Of a stretch of DNA of 42,348 bases, positions 24,394-31,932 are shown one piece after another; positions within the stretch are counted from its first letter, which is position 1; each line of letters begins with the position of its first letter. The translations under genes were made by a program, and so were the position numbers. The DNA comes from Halieaceae bacterium. GTDB lineage: Bacteria; Pseudomonadota; Gammaproteobacteria; Pseudomonadales; Halieaceae. The stretch spans positions 1 through 42,348 of the forward strand of contig JABHWT010000109.1 in assembly GCA_018657645.1 (NCBI GenBank). The letters are read 5' to 3'. The notes under the pieces were generated by a model, which saw nothing but the letters and a program-made list of their open reading frames with translations, did not search any database and was not told the DNA's origin.

Positions 24394-25209
24394 GTGAGTT
24401 TGCTAAACTCCCCCAGAGTCAACAATTCGGAGAGATATTTGAGAGCCTGCAAAGTACTCGTGCCACTGCCTGCCTATGGCTTTGACCCCAGCGAGACAGC
24501 TATTCCGTGGAAACTACTCACTGACCAGGGCTTTGAGGTCAGTTTTTCCACACCCAGAGGCTCCATGGCCGCGGCAGATACCCTCATGCTATCGGGCAAA
24601 GGGCTGGGAGTATGGAAGCCCGTACTGCGTGCCAGGCAAGATGCTCTGGCGGCCTATGCACAGATGCAGATATGCCCGGAATTCCGGCAGCCGTGGAAGT
24701 ACGAGGAAGTAGAAGAGGCGGATTATGACGCTTTACTGCTCCCTGGAGGGCATGACAAGGGTGTGCGCGAGTACCTGGAGTCATCTCTGTTACAACAGCT
24801 CACCGCCAATTTTTTCAGGGCAGGGAAACCGGTTGCCGCAATTTGCCATGGGGTTGTTTTGGCGGCGCGCAGTATTGATCCTATAACGGGGAACTCGGTG
24901 CTGCGTGGGTATAAAACGACAGCTCTATTGCGATCGCAGGAATTATTGGCCTATCAGATGACGCGCTGGTGGCTGAAGGACTATTATCTGACGTATCCTG
25001 AAGTAACGGTAGAGGACGAAGTGACCGCGGTGCTGGCGGACGCTGTGCAGTTCCATCGGGGCCCCAATCCTCTTTTACGGGATGATCATCGACATCTTGA
25101 TCGCGGTTTCACGGTGCGGGACAGAAATTACCTGTCTGCCCGCTGGCCTGGGGATGTCTACAGCTTCTCGCTCGAACTGGCGGCAATGATCAGTTCGCCG
25201 GAGGTTTAG
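24394..25209 (+). CDS. DJ-1/PfpI-like class I glutamine amidotransferase-type protein
   Basis: 271 residues with the DJ-1/PfpI flavodoxin-like fold: KVLVPLPAYGFDPSE at the start, EVSFSTPRG, DYDALLLPGGHDKGVREYL with the conserved Gly-Gly-His-Asp, and the nucleophile elbow AAICHGVVLAA with Cys151-His152. Relatives are chaperones, deglycases, glyoxalases or amidohydrolases. The C-terminal third (from about 180, YQMTRWWLKDYYLTYPE) is longer than in minimal PfpI proteins. The GTG 24394 start has only a weak ribosome site. It is divergent from the SDR over 93 bp and is followed 72 bp later by the FMN oxidase. Confidence 0.85.
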   Translation: MSLLNSPRVNNSERYLRACKVLVPLPAYGFDPSETAIPWKLLTDQGFEVSFSTPRGSMAAADTLMLSGKGLGVWKPVLRARQDALAAYAQMQICPEFRQPWKYEEVEEADYDALLLPGGHDKGVREYLESSLLQQLTANFFRAGKPVAAICHGVVLAARSIDPITGNSVLRGYKTTALLRSQELLAYQMTRWWLKDYYLTYPEVTVEDEVTAVLADAVQFHRGPNPLLRDDHRHLDRGFTVRDRNYLSARWPGDVYSFSLELAAMISSPEV

Positions 25210-25281
25210 TAATTTAAGTGCTGGCGGGATTGATTTCCGCGTCGGTGAAGGAGAAACCTAGCAAATAGGGGCATCTAGATT

Positions 25282-26463
25282 ATGACAACTGTACTCGATA
25301 CAAATCGCCGTCAATTCCTGCAATTTCTCGCTGCGAGCCCTTTGTTGAGCGCAGTGCCTGGATTCAACTTTACTCAGGCTGCGGACCTCGTCGGCAAGCC
25401 GGGGGAGGCCATTGATATTTTCGACCTCGAGGCCACCGCAATGGGCAATATCCCGACGGCGCACTGGGGCTACCTGGCCACGGGGGTCAACGACGATTCG
25501 ACCTTGCGCGCAAACAGGACTGCTTTCGAAAAATATTTTGTTCGTGCCCGTCGCCTGCTTGACGTGGTCAATGTTGACACGTCAGTGGAGATCCTTGGCA
25601 GGAAGTGGCCGACTCCGATTGTGCTCGCACCGCTGGGATCACAGAGGGCATTTCACGCGGAGGGAGAGCTTGCTGTCGCCAGGGCGGCAAAAGCTCGGGA
25701 TCACCTTCAGGTGCTGTCGACGGTGTCCTCGACCGCAGTAGAGGAAGTTGTCGAGGCCCGTCGGGATCCGGTTTGGTTCCAGTTGTACACGATGGGAGGC
25801 TGGCAGGGCGTGCAGTCCCGACTTCGCCGAGCGGAAGCTGCGGGTTGTCCCGTCGTTGTGCTCACGGTCGATATGGCAGGTGGCACGGCAGCTCGTCACT
25901 CGCTTATGCGGGCGGTGCGCAATGATTCGCGCGACTGTGCAGTGTGCCACCAGGGCGGCGGTATTGCAGCGCGGGGGAAACCAATGCTCAACGGCTCCGA
26001 TAGGGACGCGGAAATAAGTCTCACCTGGGAATTTCTCGACAGGCTGAAGCAGGACACGACAATGAAGGTTTTCGTCAAAGGCATCGTAACTGCTCAGGAC
26101 GCTGAGCGCTGTCTGGAACTCGGGGTCGATGGCATCATAGTTTCCAATCACGGTGGTCGCGCAGACGACTCGGGGCGGGGTGCAATTGACAGTCTTGCCG
26201 AGGTGGCTTCCGCTGTGCGCGGTCGGACAACATTGTTCATGGACAGCGGTATACGTCGCGGAGTCGACATATTCAAGGCGCTGGCACTGGGTGCCGATGC
26301 AATCATGGTCGGGCGCCCGTATATCTGGGGGCTTGGTGCATTCGGCCAGCCCGGTGTTGAAAGGGCACTCGATATCCTCACCGCTGAATTGCAAGTGGCC
26401 ATGCAATCGTTCGGGACCCCATCCATCGCTGATATAGGGCCTGATAGCATAGGCATCAGCTGA
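25282..26463 (+). CDS. Tat-exported FMN-dependent 2-hydroxyacid oxidase/dehydrogenase with CXXCH
   Basis: 393 residues. An N-terminal twin-arginine sequence (NRRQFLQFLAASPLLSAVPG) predicts folded export with FMN. The TIM-barrel family of lactate/glycolate oxidases is clear: IVLAPLGSQRAFH, FQLYTMGGW, VVVLTVDM, MKVFVKGI, the catalytic His290 in VSNHGGR, and FMDSGIRRGVDIFKALALGA. The usual QLDG after SNHGGR is ADDSGRGAI here. A CAVCH motif at 219-223, in the loop 4 region, has the CXXCH form of a covalent c-type heme site and would be periplasmic after Tat export. This suggests electron transfer to a respiratory chain rather than to oxygen, though that is inference. The gene appears somewhat GC-richer than its neighbours. 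Confidence 0.9.
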   Translation: MTTVLDTNRRQFLQFLAASPLLSAVPGFNFTQAADLVGKPGEAIDIFDLEATAMGNIPTAHWGYLATGVNDDSTLRANRTAFEKYFVRARRLLDVVNVDTSVEILGRKWPTPIVLAPLGSQRAFHAEGELAVARAAKARDHLQVLSTVSSTAVEEVVEARRDPVWFQLYTMGGWQGVQSRLRRAEAAGCPVVVLTVDMAGGTAARHSLMRAVRNDSRDCAVCHQGGGIAARGKPMLNGSDRDAEISLTWEFLDRLKQDTTMKVFVKGIVTAQDAERCLELGVDGIIVSNHGGRADDSGRGAIDSLAEVASAVRGRTTLFMDSGIRRGVDIFKALALGADAIMVGRPYIWGLGAFGQPGVERALDILTAELQVAMQSFGTPSIADIGPDSIGIS

Positions 26464-26791
26464 GTCGGGAGGTTGGCCCCGTCATGCCATTCTTAGGGGC
26501 CGGGCGCAACCGCCCTGGAGTTTGACGAGAGCTGACTAGTCGTCCCTTTCTTGGGTACATCAACACCACCAGATTCGATACTAAGGGATTACGTTGGCTT
26601 GTGCGCCCAGTATGATTGGCGATCCGTTCTCACTCTACTATGAACCTTGATGTTAGATTCTCGCTGTGTCAAAATGTTGAATATTATTCAATTTATGGCG
26701 TTGGTTTATGGAATATGAGAGTAGCTCGAAGATGGACGGCAGGGTATGGCGTGTATTCACCTAGAAGCGTCTGTGGAACTTTTTCCGCCCT
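26464..26791. other. 328-bp intergenic region before the GST gene
   Basis: No gene is supported. It contains a GGCCCC/GGGGCC inverted repeat just after the oxidase stop (no T-tract). About 100 bp before the GST there is an AT-rich 15-bp palindrome, listed separately. Short open frames here lack ribosome sites. Confidence 0.4.
26677..26691. promoter_or_regulatory. 15-bp AT-rich palindrome
   Basis: TTGAATATTATTCAA has perfect 7-bp arms around a central T. It is located 101 bp upstream of the GST frame and is a candidate operator. No matching regulator gene is in the window. Confidence 0.35.
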
Positions 26792-27538
26792 ATGGTATTG
26801 TTTATGAGCCTTCCCGAACTTTATTGTATTGACTATTCCCCCTGGTCGGAAAAGGCCAAGTGGGCATTGGACTTCCACAATATCAAATACAGAAAGATAC
26901 CCTATTCTCCCCTGATGGCAGCTCCCGCGTTAAAATTTAAAGTCAGGAAAAAAGTAAGGCTAAGAAACAAGTTGACCGTGCCCATTTTGATAGATGGTAA
27001 CGATATCTACGCGGACTCCTTTGATGTGGCCAGATACTCTGAAAGAAGTGGTCAGAGCGAGCAACTGTTTCCAGCGCCTCATGTGGAAAGAATAAAGAAG
27101 TTGGATGGTCTAAGTGAGCGCCTGCTCAATTTGTTGCGCGCCGAAGTCTTTGCCAGAATGGAGGAAATTCCGGAGGCGAAGCTGGAAAAGCTTGCAAAAA
27201 TGCCGGACAACGCGCGGAGAGTTTCTCTGATGATTTTTGATGTTATTGTCAAATACCTGGTAAGAAAATACCCCACAGATAATGGTGAATCAATCAGGTT
27301 GCTGCTTGAGGATATACGCGGGGAAGTGAATGACCGCCCCTACATATTGGATAGCTTTAGCTACGCTGATATAACCCTGGCTCAACCGTTGCAGTTTATT
27401 TCGCCGGTTAAAGATGAGTATGTGAAGCTGGGAAAGTTCCAGAGGAAAACCATGGAAGACAACGAGCTTGCCGATGAATTCAGCGATCTGCTAGCGTGGC
27501 GAGACAAACTGTATGAAATACACAGGCGTCAAAAGTAG
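26792..27538 (+). CDS. Glutathione S-transferase family protein
   Basis: 248 residues. The N-terminal thioredoxin-like domain reads LYCIDYSPWSEKAKWALDFHNI, followed by the cis-Pro strand LTVPILIDGNDIYADSFDVARY with the Ser-x-x motif that binds the glutathione gamma-glutamyl group. A helical C-terminal domain ends with PYILDSFSYADITLAQPLQ, where SYADITLA is the conserved N-capping box. Ser in SPWSE may be the catalytic residue. Starts at ATG 26792 or ATG 26804 (MSLPELY) are both possible, and neither has a clear ribosome site. The domain begins right after the second. A role in detoxification or in a glutathione-dependent catabolic step is inferred. Confidence 0.85.
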   Translation: MVLFMSLPELYCIDYSPWSEKAKWALDFHNIKYRKIPYSPLMAAPALKFKVRKKVRLRNKLTVPILIDGNDIYADSFDVARYSERSGQSEQLFPAPHVERIKKLDGLSERLLNLLRAEVFARMEEIPEAKLEKLAKMPDNARRVSLMIFDVIVKYLVRKYPTDNGESIRLLLEDIRGEVNDRPYILDSFSYADITLAQPLQFISPVKDEYVKLGKFQRKTMEDNELADEFSDLLAWRDKLYEIHRRQK

Positions 27539-27613
27539 CGGTAAGCTGCCGTGAAAGAATAGACGGGTGCGAGAAATTCAGAATACAGACACTGATTTCA
27601 CGCCTTTTTACAT

Positions 27614-27627
27614 AAGGTAATTACCTT
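27614..27627. promoter_or_regulatory. 14-bp perfect palindrome before the MaoC pair
   Basis: AAGGTAATTACCTT is fully self-complementary and lies 30 bp upstream of the first MaoC-type gene, overlapping its leader or promoter. This is typical of a repressor operator. Confidence 0.4.
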
Positions 27628-27657
27628 TTTACAATTCAAAAGGAAGGGTCTTCGACC

Positions 27658-28095
27658 ATGATTAGTGAAGAATCTATAAAAGCGCTTGTAGGCCATGAGT
27701 TCCCCGGCGGCAAATATACCATTGCACACTGGGAGAACTTTTTGCTCACCGAGTGTACTGGCAGTGAACTAATGCAGAACAACGTGGTTCACCCCGTGGC
27801 TCTGTTCCATGTGCCGATTCTTGGCTGCAACACAACAATTTCAGAACTGTTCGAACTCGGCGATGCCCATTCTGAAGCTTCAATCATGATCGAAAGTTAT
27901 GATTGGGAAATGTTTAAGCCACTTAAGGAAGATATTCCCTATACCGCCAATGGCAAAATAACGGCGGCAGAGCGACGTCACAATGAAGACGGAAGCTTCT
28001 ATGAACGAATACAGTTTCATTTTGATTTAGCCGATCCGCAGGGTGAGCCCACAGCCACCTCAACTATCACCTGGTACTACACGAAATCGGCATAA
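27658..28095 (+). CDS. MaoC-like hydratase partner subunit (hotdog, FAS1-like dehydratase half)
   Basis: A 145-residue hotdog-fold protein with the opening ISEESIKALVGHEFPGGKYTI seen in the non-catalytic N-terminal halves of split MaoC hydratases. It ends in an ERIQFHFDL...TITWYY beta tail. No D-x-N-P-x-H catalytic motif is present. The next gene, 15 bp downstream, carries that motif. The pair resembles the heteromeric ChsH1/ChsH2-type enoyl-CoA hydratases, where one subunit shapes the pocket for bulky acyl-CoAs. AAGGAAGGG supplies the ribosome site. Identification rests on fold style and on the partner gene. Confidence 0.72.
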   Translation: MISEESIKALVGHEFPGGKYTIAHWENFLLTECTGSELMQNNVVHPVALFHVPILGCNTTISELFELGDAHSEASIMIESYDWEMFKPLKEDIPYTANGKITAAERRHNEDGSFYERIQFHFDLADPQGEPTATSTITWYYTKSA

Positions 28096-28110
28096 AGGGA
28101 GACCAAGAAC

Positions 28111-28521
28111 ATGCAAGCAAAAGTTGGCGATGAAATTCCGCAATGGGTAATGGAGAGCGTTTCTGCGCAGCGTATGTGTACGATGGCCGCAATTCTGCGA
28201 GACCCAAATCCACTGCACTGGGACCGCGATAAGGTTGACAGTGCACTGGGCATTGGCAAACGAACCATTAATCAGGGTCCACTGGGTCTAAGCTACATGA
28301 TCAATATGCTACACCTGTGGGCCGGTGAAAATTGCATTCGGAAGATATTTATGAATTTCCCAATGCCCCTGGTACTCGACGGTGACCGCGTGGTGGCAAA
28401 AGGCGAAGTAACTTCTGTGAAGGACGAAGATCAGGGTCAGTTGCTGGAGTGTCACATATGGCTGGAGGGTGACTTGGGAACCTTGCTTGACGGTACGGCG
28501 ACTGTTTTTGTATCAGCCTGA
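28111..28521 (+). CDS. MaoC-like enoyl-CoA hydratase catalytic subunit
   Basis: 136 residues, single hotdog. The hydratase-2 motif is DPNPLHWD (31-38), giving the Asp and His dyad that hydrates trans-2-enoyl-CoA. A following GPLGLSYMINMLHLWAG helix lies over the hotdog sheet and lines the acyl pocket. GGGAG precedes the ATG. It is translationally close to the partner at 27658, so a heterodimer is expected. Bulky or branched substrates are inferred from the split architecture. Confidence 0.85.
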   Translation: MQAKVGDEIPQWVMESVSAQRMCTMAAILRDPNPLHWDRDKVDSALGIGKRTINQGPLGLSYMINMLHLWAGENCIRKIFMNFPMPLVLDGDRVVAKGEVTSVKDEDQGQLLECHIWLEGDLGTLLDGTATVFVSA

Positions 28522-28560
28522 TTACCGAGGCTGGCTCAGGCCATAGCGAAACCTGCTTAA

Positions 28561-28600
28561 CTGCCTATCATTAAACCTGTATATGGGTAATGATAGGCAG
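28561..28600. repeat. 13-bp perfect inverted repeat upstream of the mutase operon
   Basis: CTGCCTATCATTA at 28561-28573 and its exact complement TAATGATAGGCAG at 28588-28600 enclose 14 nt. It starts 39 bp after the MaoC stop and ends 159 bp before the mutase start. There is no T-tract in either direction. It could be a Rho-independent-like 3' stabiliser, an operator, or a leader structure. I looked for B12-riboswitch elements in the rest of the leader and saw none. Confidence 0.55.
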
Positions 28601-28759
28601 AATTATAAAAATGGAACAGGCTCCGGCATTTGGGTAAGCGCCAGGAAGAGAAAGTTTTAACCGAGGTGGATTTCCATCCGCTCCGCAGCAGTAGGCCCAG
28701 CCTTACTTTGAATTGGCACTTTCGAACTAACTGTCGTCACCAAATTCAGGATTATAATC

Positions 28760-30373
28760 ATGCCTTCCACCGTCCGCACTAAATCAGGCATTCCCCTTAA
28801 GAATATTTATACGCCAGAGGATGATCCGGACAGGGACTACCAGCGTGACCTGGGAAACCCTGGAAGCTACCCATTTACCCGGGGTACTCGCGACAATCCC
28901 GGAGGTGGCTGGATTCAGCGGGAGCTTTCCGGGGAGGGCGACCCGCTACGTTCTAATGCCCAGTTCAAGTACCTGCTGGAAATGGGTCAAACTGGCATCG
29001 ATGTCATCGGCGACAGTCCCACAATGTCTTTGATGGATCCTGATCACCCCCTGGCAAAATATGTGGTGGGAACCCAGGGTGTGTCTGTGTGTTGTCACAA
29101 TGATTACCGGGATTTATTGCGGGACATTCCCCTTGATGAGATATCAATTTCCAGTTCTGCGCCAGGCATGTTTACCGTAGCCAGCCTGTACCTGCTGGCC
29201 AAGGAAGGGGGTATATCGCCAGCAGCATTGCGCGGCTCGGTACTGCAGTGGCCGTTCTATTCAGAGAACTGTGGCTACGCCTACAAAATGCCTTTTGACC
29301 TGCACCTGCGCATGAGTTGCGATGTAATTGAGTTCTGTTCCAGAGAAATGCCCAGATTCCACGGCTATCTTGAAGATACCTATTTTTTCAGTGAGGCGGG
29401 ATTGAATGCGGTGGAGGAGGCGGCATTGGGTTTTATTGAAATCAGGCACATTGTCAGAACCTTGCTGAATCGGGGGTTGGCCATTGACAGCTTTGCACCC
29501 CGGATTGCTATTTTGGTGAACTGCACTATGGATTTCTACGAGGAGATCGCCAAGATTCGCGCCATGCGCCGGATTTTCTCCCGTATGATGAAAGAGGAGT
29601 TTGGCGCGCAGGACCCGCGTTCGATGGCGGTGAATATCGCCTGTCATACTTCGGGCTTGTCCCTGACGTCCGAGCAACCGGCGAACAATATTGTCCGGGG
29701 AGCCGTGCAAACGGTTGCTCTGGGGCTGGCCGGCATTCAGGCCTTGGAGATTTCAACCTTTGACGAGGGCTTCCGCACGCCCAGTGAAGAAGCTCACCGG
29801 GTAGGTTTACGCACCCAGCAGATTGTCGACCTGGAAACCAATATTACCAAGGTGCAAGACCCCTTTGGCGGCTCCTGGTTTATGGAGTCCCTGACCGACG
29901 AGGTGGAGGGGAAAATTCTGGCACTGGTTGAGGAAATTGAATCCCGGGGCGACCCAGCTGAATTGGTTACCAGCGGCTACTTTAGGCAATTCTTCGAGGG
30001 CACCATGAGTCGGCATCATCAGCAAATGAGTGCGGGTGAGATTACCAAGGTGGGCCTGAATGTCCACAAAATACCCGAGGAGGAAGACACTCTGCTCAGG
30101 GATGTCAGTGAGGTTAAAATAGAACCCTACAGGCAGCGGGCCGATGATATCGCGGCCTTCAAATTATCGCGAGATCAGGCGGGGGTGAATGAAAGCTTGC
30201 TCCGTGTGCATAACACGGTGCAATCACCCGGCAAAAATATTATGGAAGGCGTTATTAACGCGGTACAAATCGGTGCCACCATGGGAGAGGTGATCGGTGT
30301 CATGCGCCAGGCCAGCGGGGAGCCTTACGACCCCTATGGACACCTAAGATCACCCATAGAGGACTTGCTGTGA
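28760..30373 (+). CDS. Divergent B12-dependent acyl-CoA mutase, large subunit
   Basis: 537 residues, the length of large subunits in two-subunit mutases (HcmA/IcmA type). Family blocks kept: YPFTRG (37-42), GQTGIDV, DPDHP, SEAG, FAPRIA, DFYEEIAKIRAMRR, FGAQDPRS, EQPANNIVR, FDEGFRTPSEEA, LRTQQI, DPFGGSW. Active-site blocks lost: PTMY after YPFTRG (here TRDNPGGGW), the SMTxN strand (SSSAPG), QND-x-LKE (LQWPFYSE), and SGYH, which aligns with DTYF, so the His244 equivalent of methylmalonyl-CoA mutase is Phe209. Arg184 (LHLRM) keeps the position of Arg207. It should be a radical mutase on an unusual acyl-CoA. It overlaps the cobalamin subunit gene by 4 bp. Confidence 0.88.
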   Translation: MPSTVRTKSGIPLKNIYTPEDDPDRDYQRDLGNPGSYPFTRGTRDNPGGGWIQRELSGEGDPLRSNAQFKYLLEMGQTGIDVIGDSPTMSLMDPDHPLAKYVVGTQGVSVCCHNDYRDLLRDIPLDEISISSSAPGMFTVASLYLLAKEGGISPAALRGSVLQWPFYSENCGYAYKMPFDLHLRMSCDVIEFCSREMPRFHGYLEDTYFFSEAGLNAVEEAALGFIEIRHIVRTLLNRGLAIDSFAPRIAILVNCTMDFYEEIAKIRAMRRIFSRMMKEEFGAQDPRSMAVNIACHTSGLSLTSEQPANNIVRGAVQTVALGLAGIQALEISTFDEGFRTPSEEAHRVGLRTQQIVDLETNITKVQDPFGGSWFMESLTDEVEGKILALVEEIESRGDPAELVTSGYFRQFFEGTMSRHHQQMSAGEITKVGLNVHKIPEEEDTLLRDVSEVKIEPYRQRADDIAAFKLSRDQAGVNESLLRVHNTVQSPGKNIMEGVINAVQIGATMGEVIGVMRQASGEPYDPYGHLRSPIEDLL

Positions 30374-30762
30374 AAAACATACGGGTTCTCATTGGTATCC
30401 TGGGTATGGATCAACACGAGGTAGCGGCAGTGGGAATCGCCAAGATGCTTCGTGACCACGGAATGGAAGTTATCTATGCGGGCTGTTTCAATACGCCGGA
30501 GACACTTTTTCAGTCGGCTATAGAAGAAGATGTTGACGTCATAGGGATTAGCTCCCACTCCTGGGAATACCTGTACTACCTGCCGGAACTAATGGAGCTT
30601 CTGGCAGCAGAGGAGGAGCCTGTTCCGGTGGTTGTCGGCGGCTCGGTTGTTACCGCAAAGGATGCACAGGAACTGACAGCCATCGGGGTTGCCGCGGTCT
30701 ATGGGTCGGGTGCCAGTGACGGGGAAATTATCGATAGTATCAAAGAGCTGGCGGACCGCTAA
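30370..30762 (+). CDS. Cobalamin-binding mutase small subunit
   Basis: 130 residues, a single flavodoxin-like B12 domain. The lower-ligand motif is D14-x-H16 in GMDQHEVA, where the usual following Gly of DxHxxG is Ala. The S-x-L loop region reads GISSHSWEYL, and the VVVGGSVV Gly pair is normal. It should supply the coenzyme B12 to the adjacent large subunit in an alpha2beta2-type complex. The GTG 30370 start overlaps the upstream TGA, so translation is coupled. The altered loop residues parallel the altered active site of the large subunit. Confidence 0.9.
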   Translation: MKNIRVLIGILGMDQHEVAAVGIAKMLRDHGMEVIYAGCFNTPETLFQSAIEEDVDVIGISSHSWEYLYYLPELMELLAAEEEPVPVVVGGSVVTAKDAQELTAIGVAAVYGSGASDGEIIDSIKELADR

Positions 30763-30767
30763 AAGCC

Positions 30768-31721
30768 ATGCAAAAGCTGGTGGACAAGGTTGTCAGCGGT
30801 GATCTGCGCAGTGCCTCGCGCCTTATTCGCATGATTGACGATGGACACCCACAATCCCATGAGGCACTGAAACAGCTGTTTCCACATTGTGGCGGCGCCC
30901 GCGTCATCGGTATCACCGGTCCCCCTGGTGCCGGCAAGAGCACACTGAGCAGCAGCCTTATCGACATCATACGGCAGCGCAACAAGTCGGTTGGGGTGCT
31001 GGCTGTTGACCCCAGTAGCCCCATTACCGGCGGTGCAATTCTCGGTGACCGGATTCGCATGTCGCGCCACGCTCTGGATGAGGATGTTTTTATCCGTTCG
31101 CTTGCCAGTCGTGGCCATTTTGGTGGCATCACCCCGGCTACCCGTGGTGCCATACGGGTGATGGATGCCATGGGTAAGGACTATGTCATCGTTGAGACCG
31201 TGGGGGTGGGGCAGGATGAGGTGGATATTGCCCGCCTCGCCGACACGACGTTAATTGTATGGGTTCCGGGGCTTGGTGATAACGTACAGGCTATGAAAGC
31301 GGGCATCATGGAAGTGGGTGATGTTTTCGTGGTTAACAAGGCCGAACATCCCGACACTGCAAACACGGTAAATTATCTTAAATCTGTATTCAGGCAAACA
31401 GGGTCCAGCGGGCCTATTCAAAGAGACTGGATTCCCCCGGTACTCGAAACAGTGGCCCTGAACAGCCGGGGTATTGATGAGTTGTTCAAGGTAATTGACG
31501 AGCATGCACAGTACACCAGTCGGGCAAGTGAATACTATCTTGCCCGTAAGCGCGCCGACTGCGAGGTTGAACTAAGGGGCTTTATCAGTCGGGAAATTAA
31601 TCACAGGATTTCCCGGCAATTGGCAGATGGCGAAAAAATCAATGCGCAGGTTGGACAAATCATAACCGGCGAGACCGATATTTATGTGGTGACAGACAGT
31701 TTGTTACAGGAACTGGAGTGA
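30768..31721 (+). CDS. meaB: MeaB/ArgK-family GTPase chaperone of the mutase
   Basis: A G3E P-loop GTPase of 317 residues that gates cofactor loading and protects B12 acyl-CoA mutases. Walker A is GPPGAGKST (51-59). VLAVDPSSPITGGAILGDRIRM holds the switch I Asp/Glu region, VETVGVGQDEVDIA is switch II, and VVNKAE is the guanine-recognition NKxD motif with Glu in place of Asp (NKAE-H). The C-terminal dimerisation arm is present. It starts 5 bp after the cobalamin subunit gene, so all three genes form one operon. Its presence supports real mutase activity of the divergent large subunit. Confidence 0.93.
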   Translation: MQKLVDKVVSGDLRSASRLIRMIDDGHPQSHEALKQLFPHCGGARVIGITGPPGAGKSTLSSSLIDIIRQRNKSVGVLAVDPSSPITGGAILGDRIRMSRHALDEDVFIRSLASRGHFGGITPATRGAIRVMDAMGKDYVIVETVGVGQDEVDIARLADTTLIVWVPGLGDNVQAMKAGIMEVGDVFVVNKAEHPDTANTVNYLKSVFRQTGSSGPIQRDWIPPVLETVALNSRGIDELFKVIDEHAQYTSRASEYYLARKRADCEVELRGFISREINHRISRQLADGEKINAQVGQIITGETDIYVVTDSLLQELE

Positions 31722-31772
31722 GCCTCGGCCACAGACGCCTATGGAGTCTGTGTTGTTTCGGAGGTCTTTTTT
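31722..31772 (+). terminator. Probable terminator of the mutase operon
   Basis: Directly after the meaB stop, CACAGAC (31730-31736) pairs with GTCTGTG (31746-31752). Outer CCTC and GAGG can extend the stem imperfectly, and TCTTTTTT ends at 31772. It also separates the operon from the minus-strand tRNA. Confidence 0.5.
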
Positions 31773-31796
31773 AACTTGTTGATTTTGCTGGATATA

Positions 31797-31873
31797 TGGC
31801 GCGCCTGGAGAGATTCGAACTCCCGACCAACTGGTTCGAAGCCAGTTACTCTATCCAGCTGAGCTACAGGCGC
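31797..31873 (-). tRNA. tRNA-Arg (anticodon TCG)
   Basis: A 77-nt cloverleaf. Acceptor GCGCCTG/CAGGCGC, D-stem GCTC/GAGT, anticodon stem ACTGG/CCAGT with loop CTTCGAA (anticodon TCG, plus-strand 31837-31839), T-stem GGGAG/CTCTC with loop TTCGAAT, discriminator G and an encoded CCA at 31799-31797. It closely resembles pseudomonad/gammaproteobacterial tRNA-Arg(TCG), which reads CGA codons. Confidence 0.95.
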
Positions 31874-31932
31874 GTGGGATGGGGATTATATAGAATCCTG
31901 AGCCAGAAGAAAGATCTGATTGCGTCATTTTA

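Noticed and set aside
28601-28759. Possible cobalamin riboswitch before the mutase
   Set aside because: I looked for the B12-box and the conserved core and did not find them. Only the inverted repeat and weak hairpins are visible.
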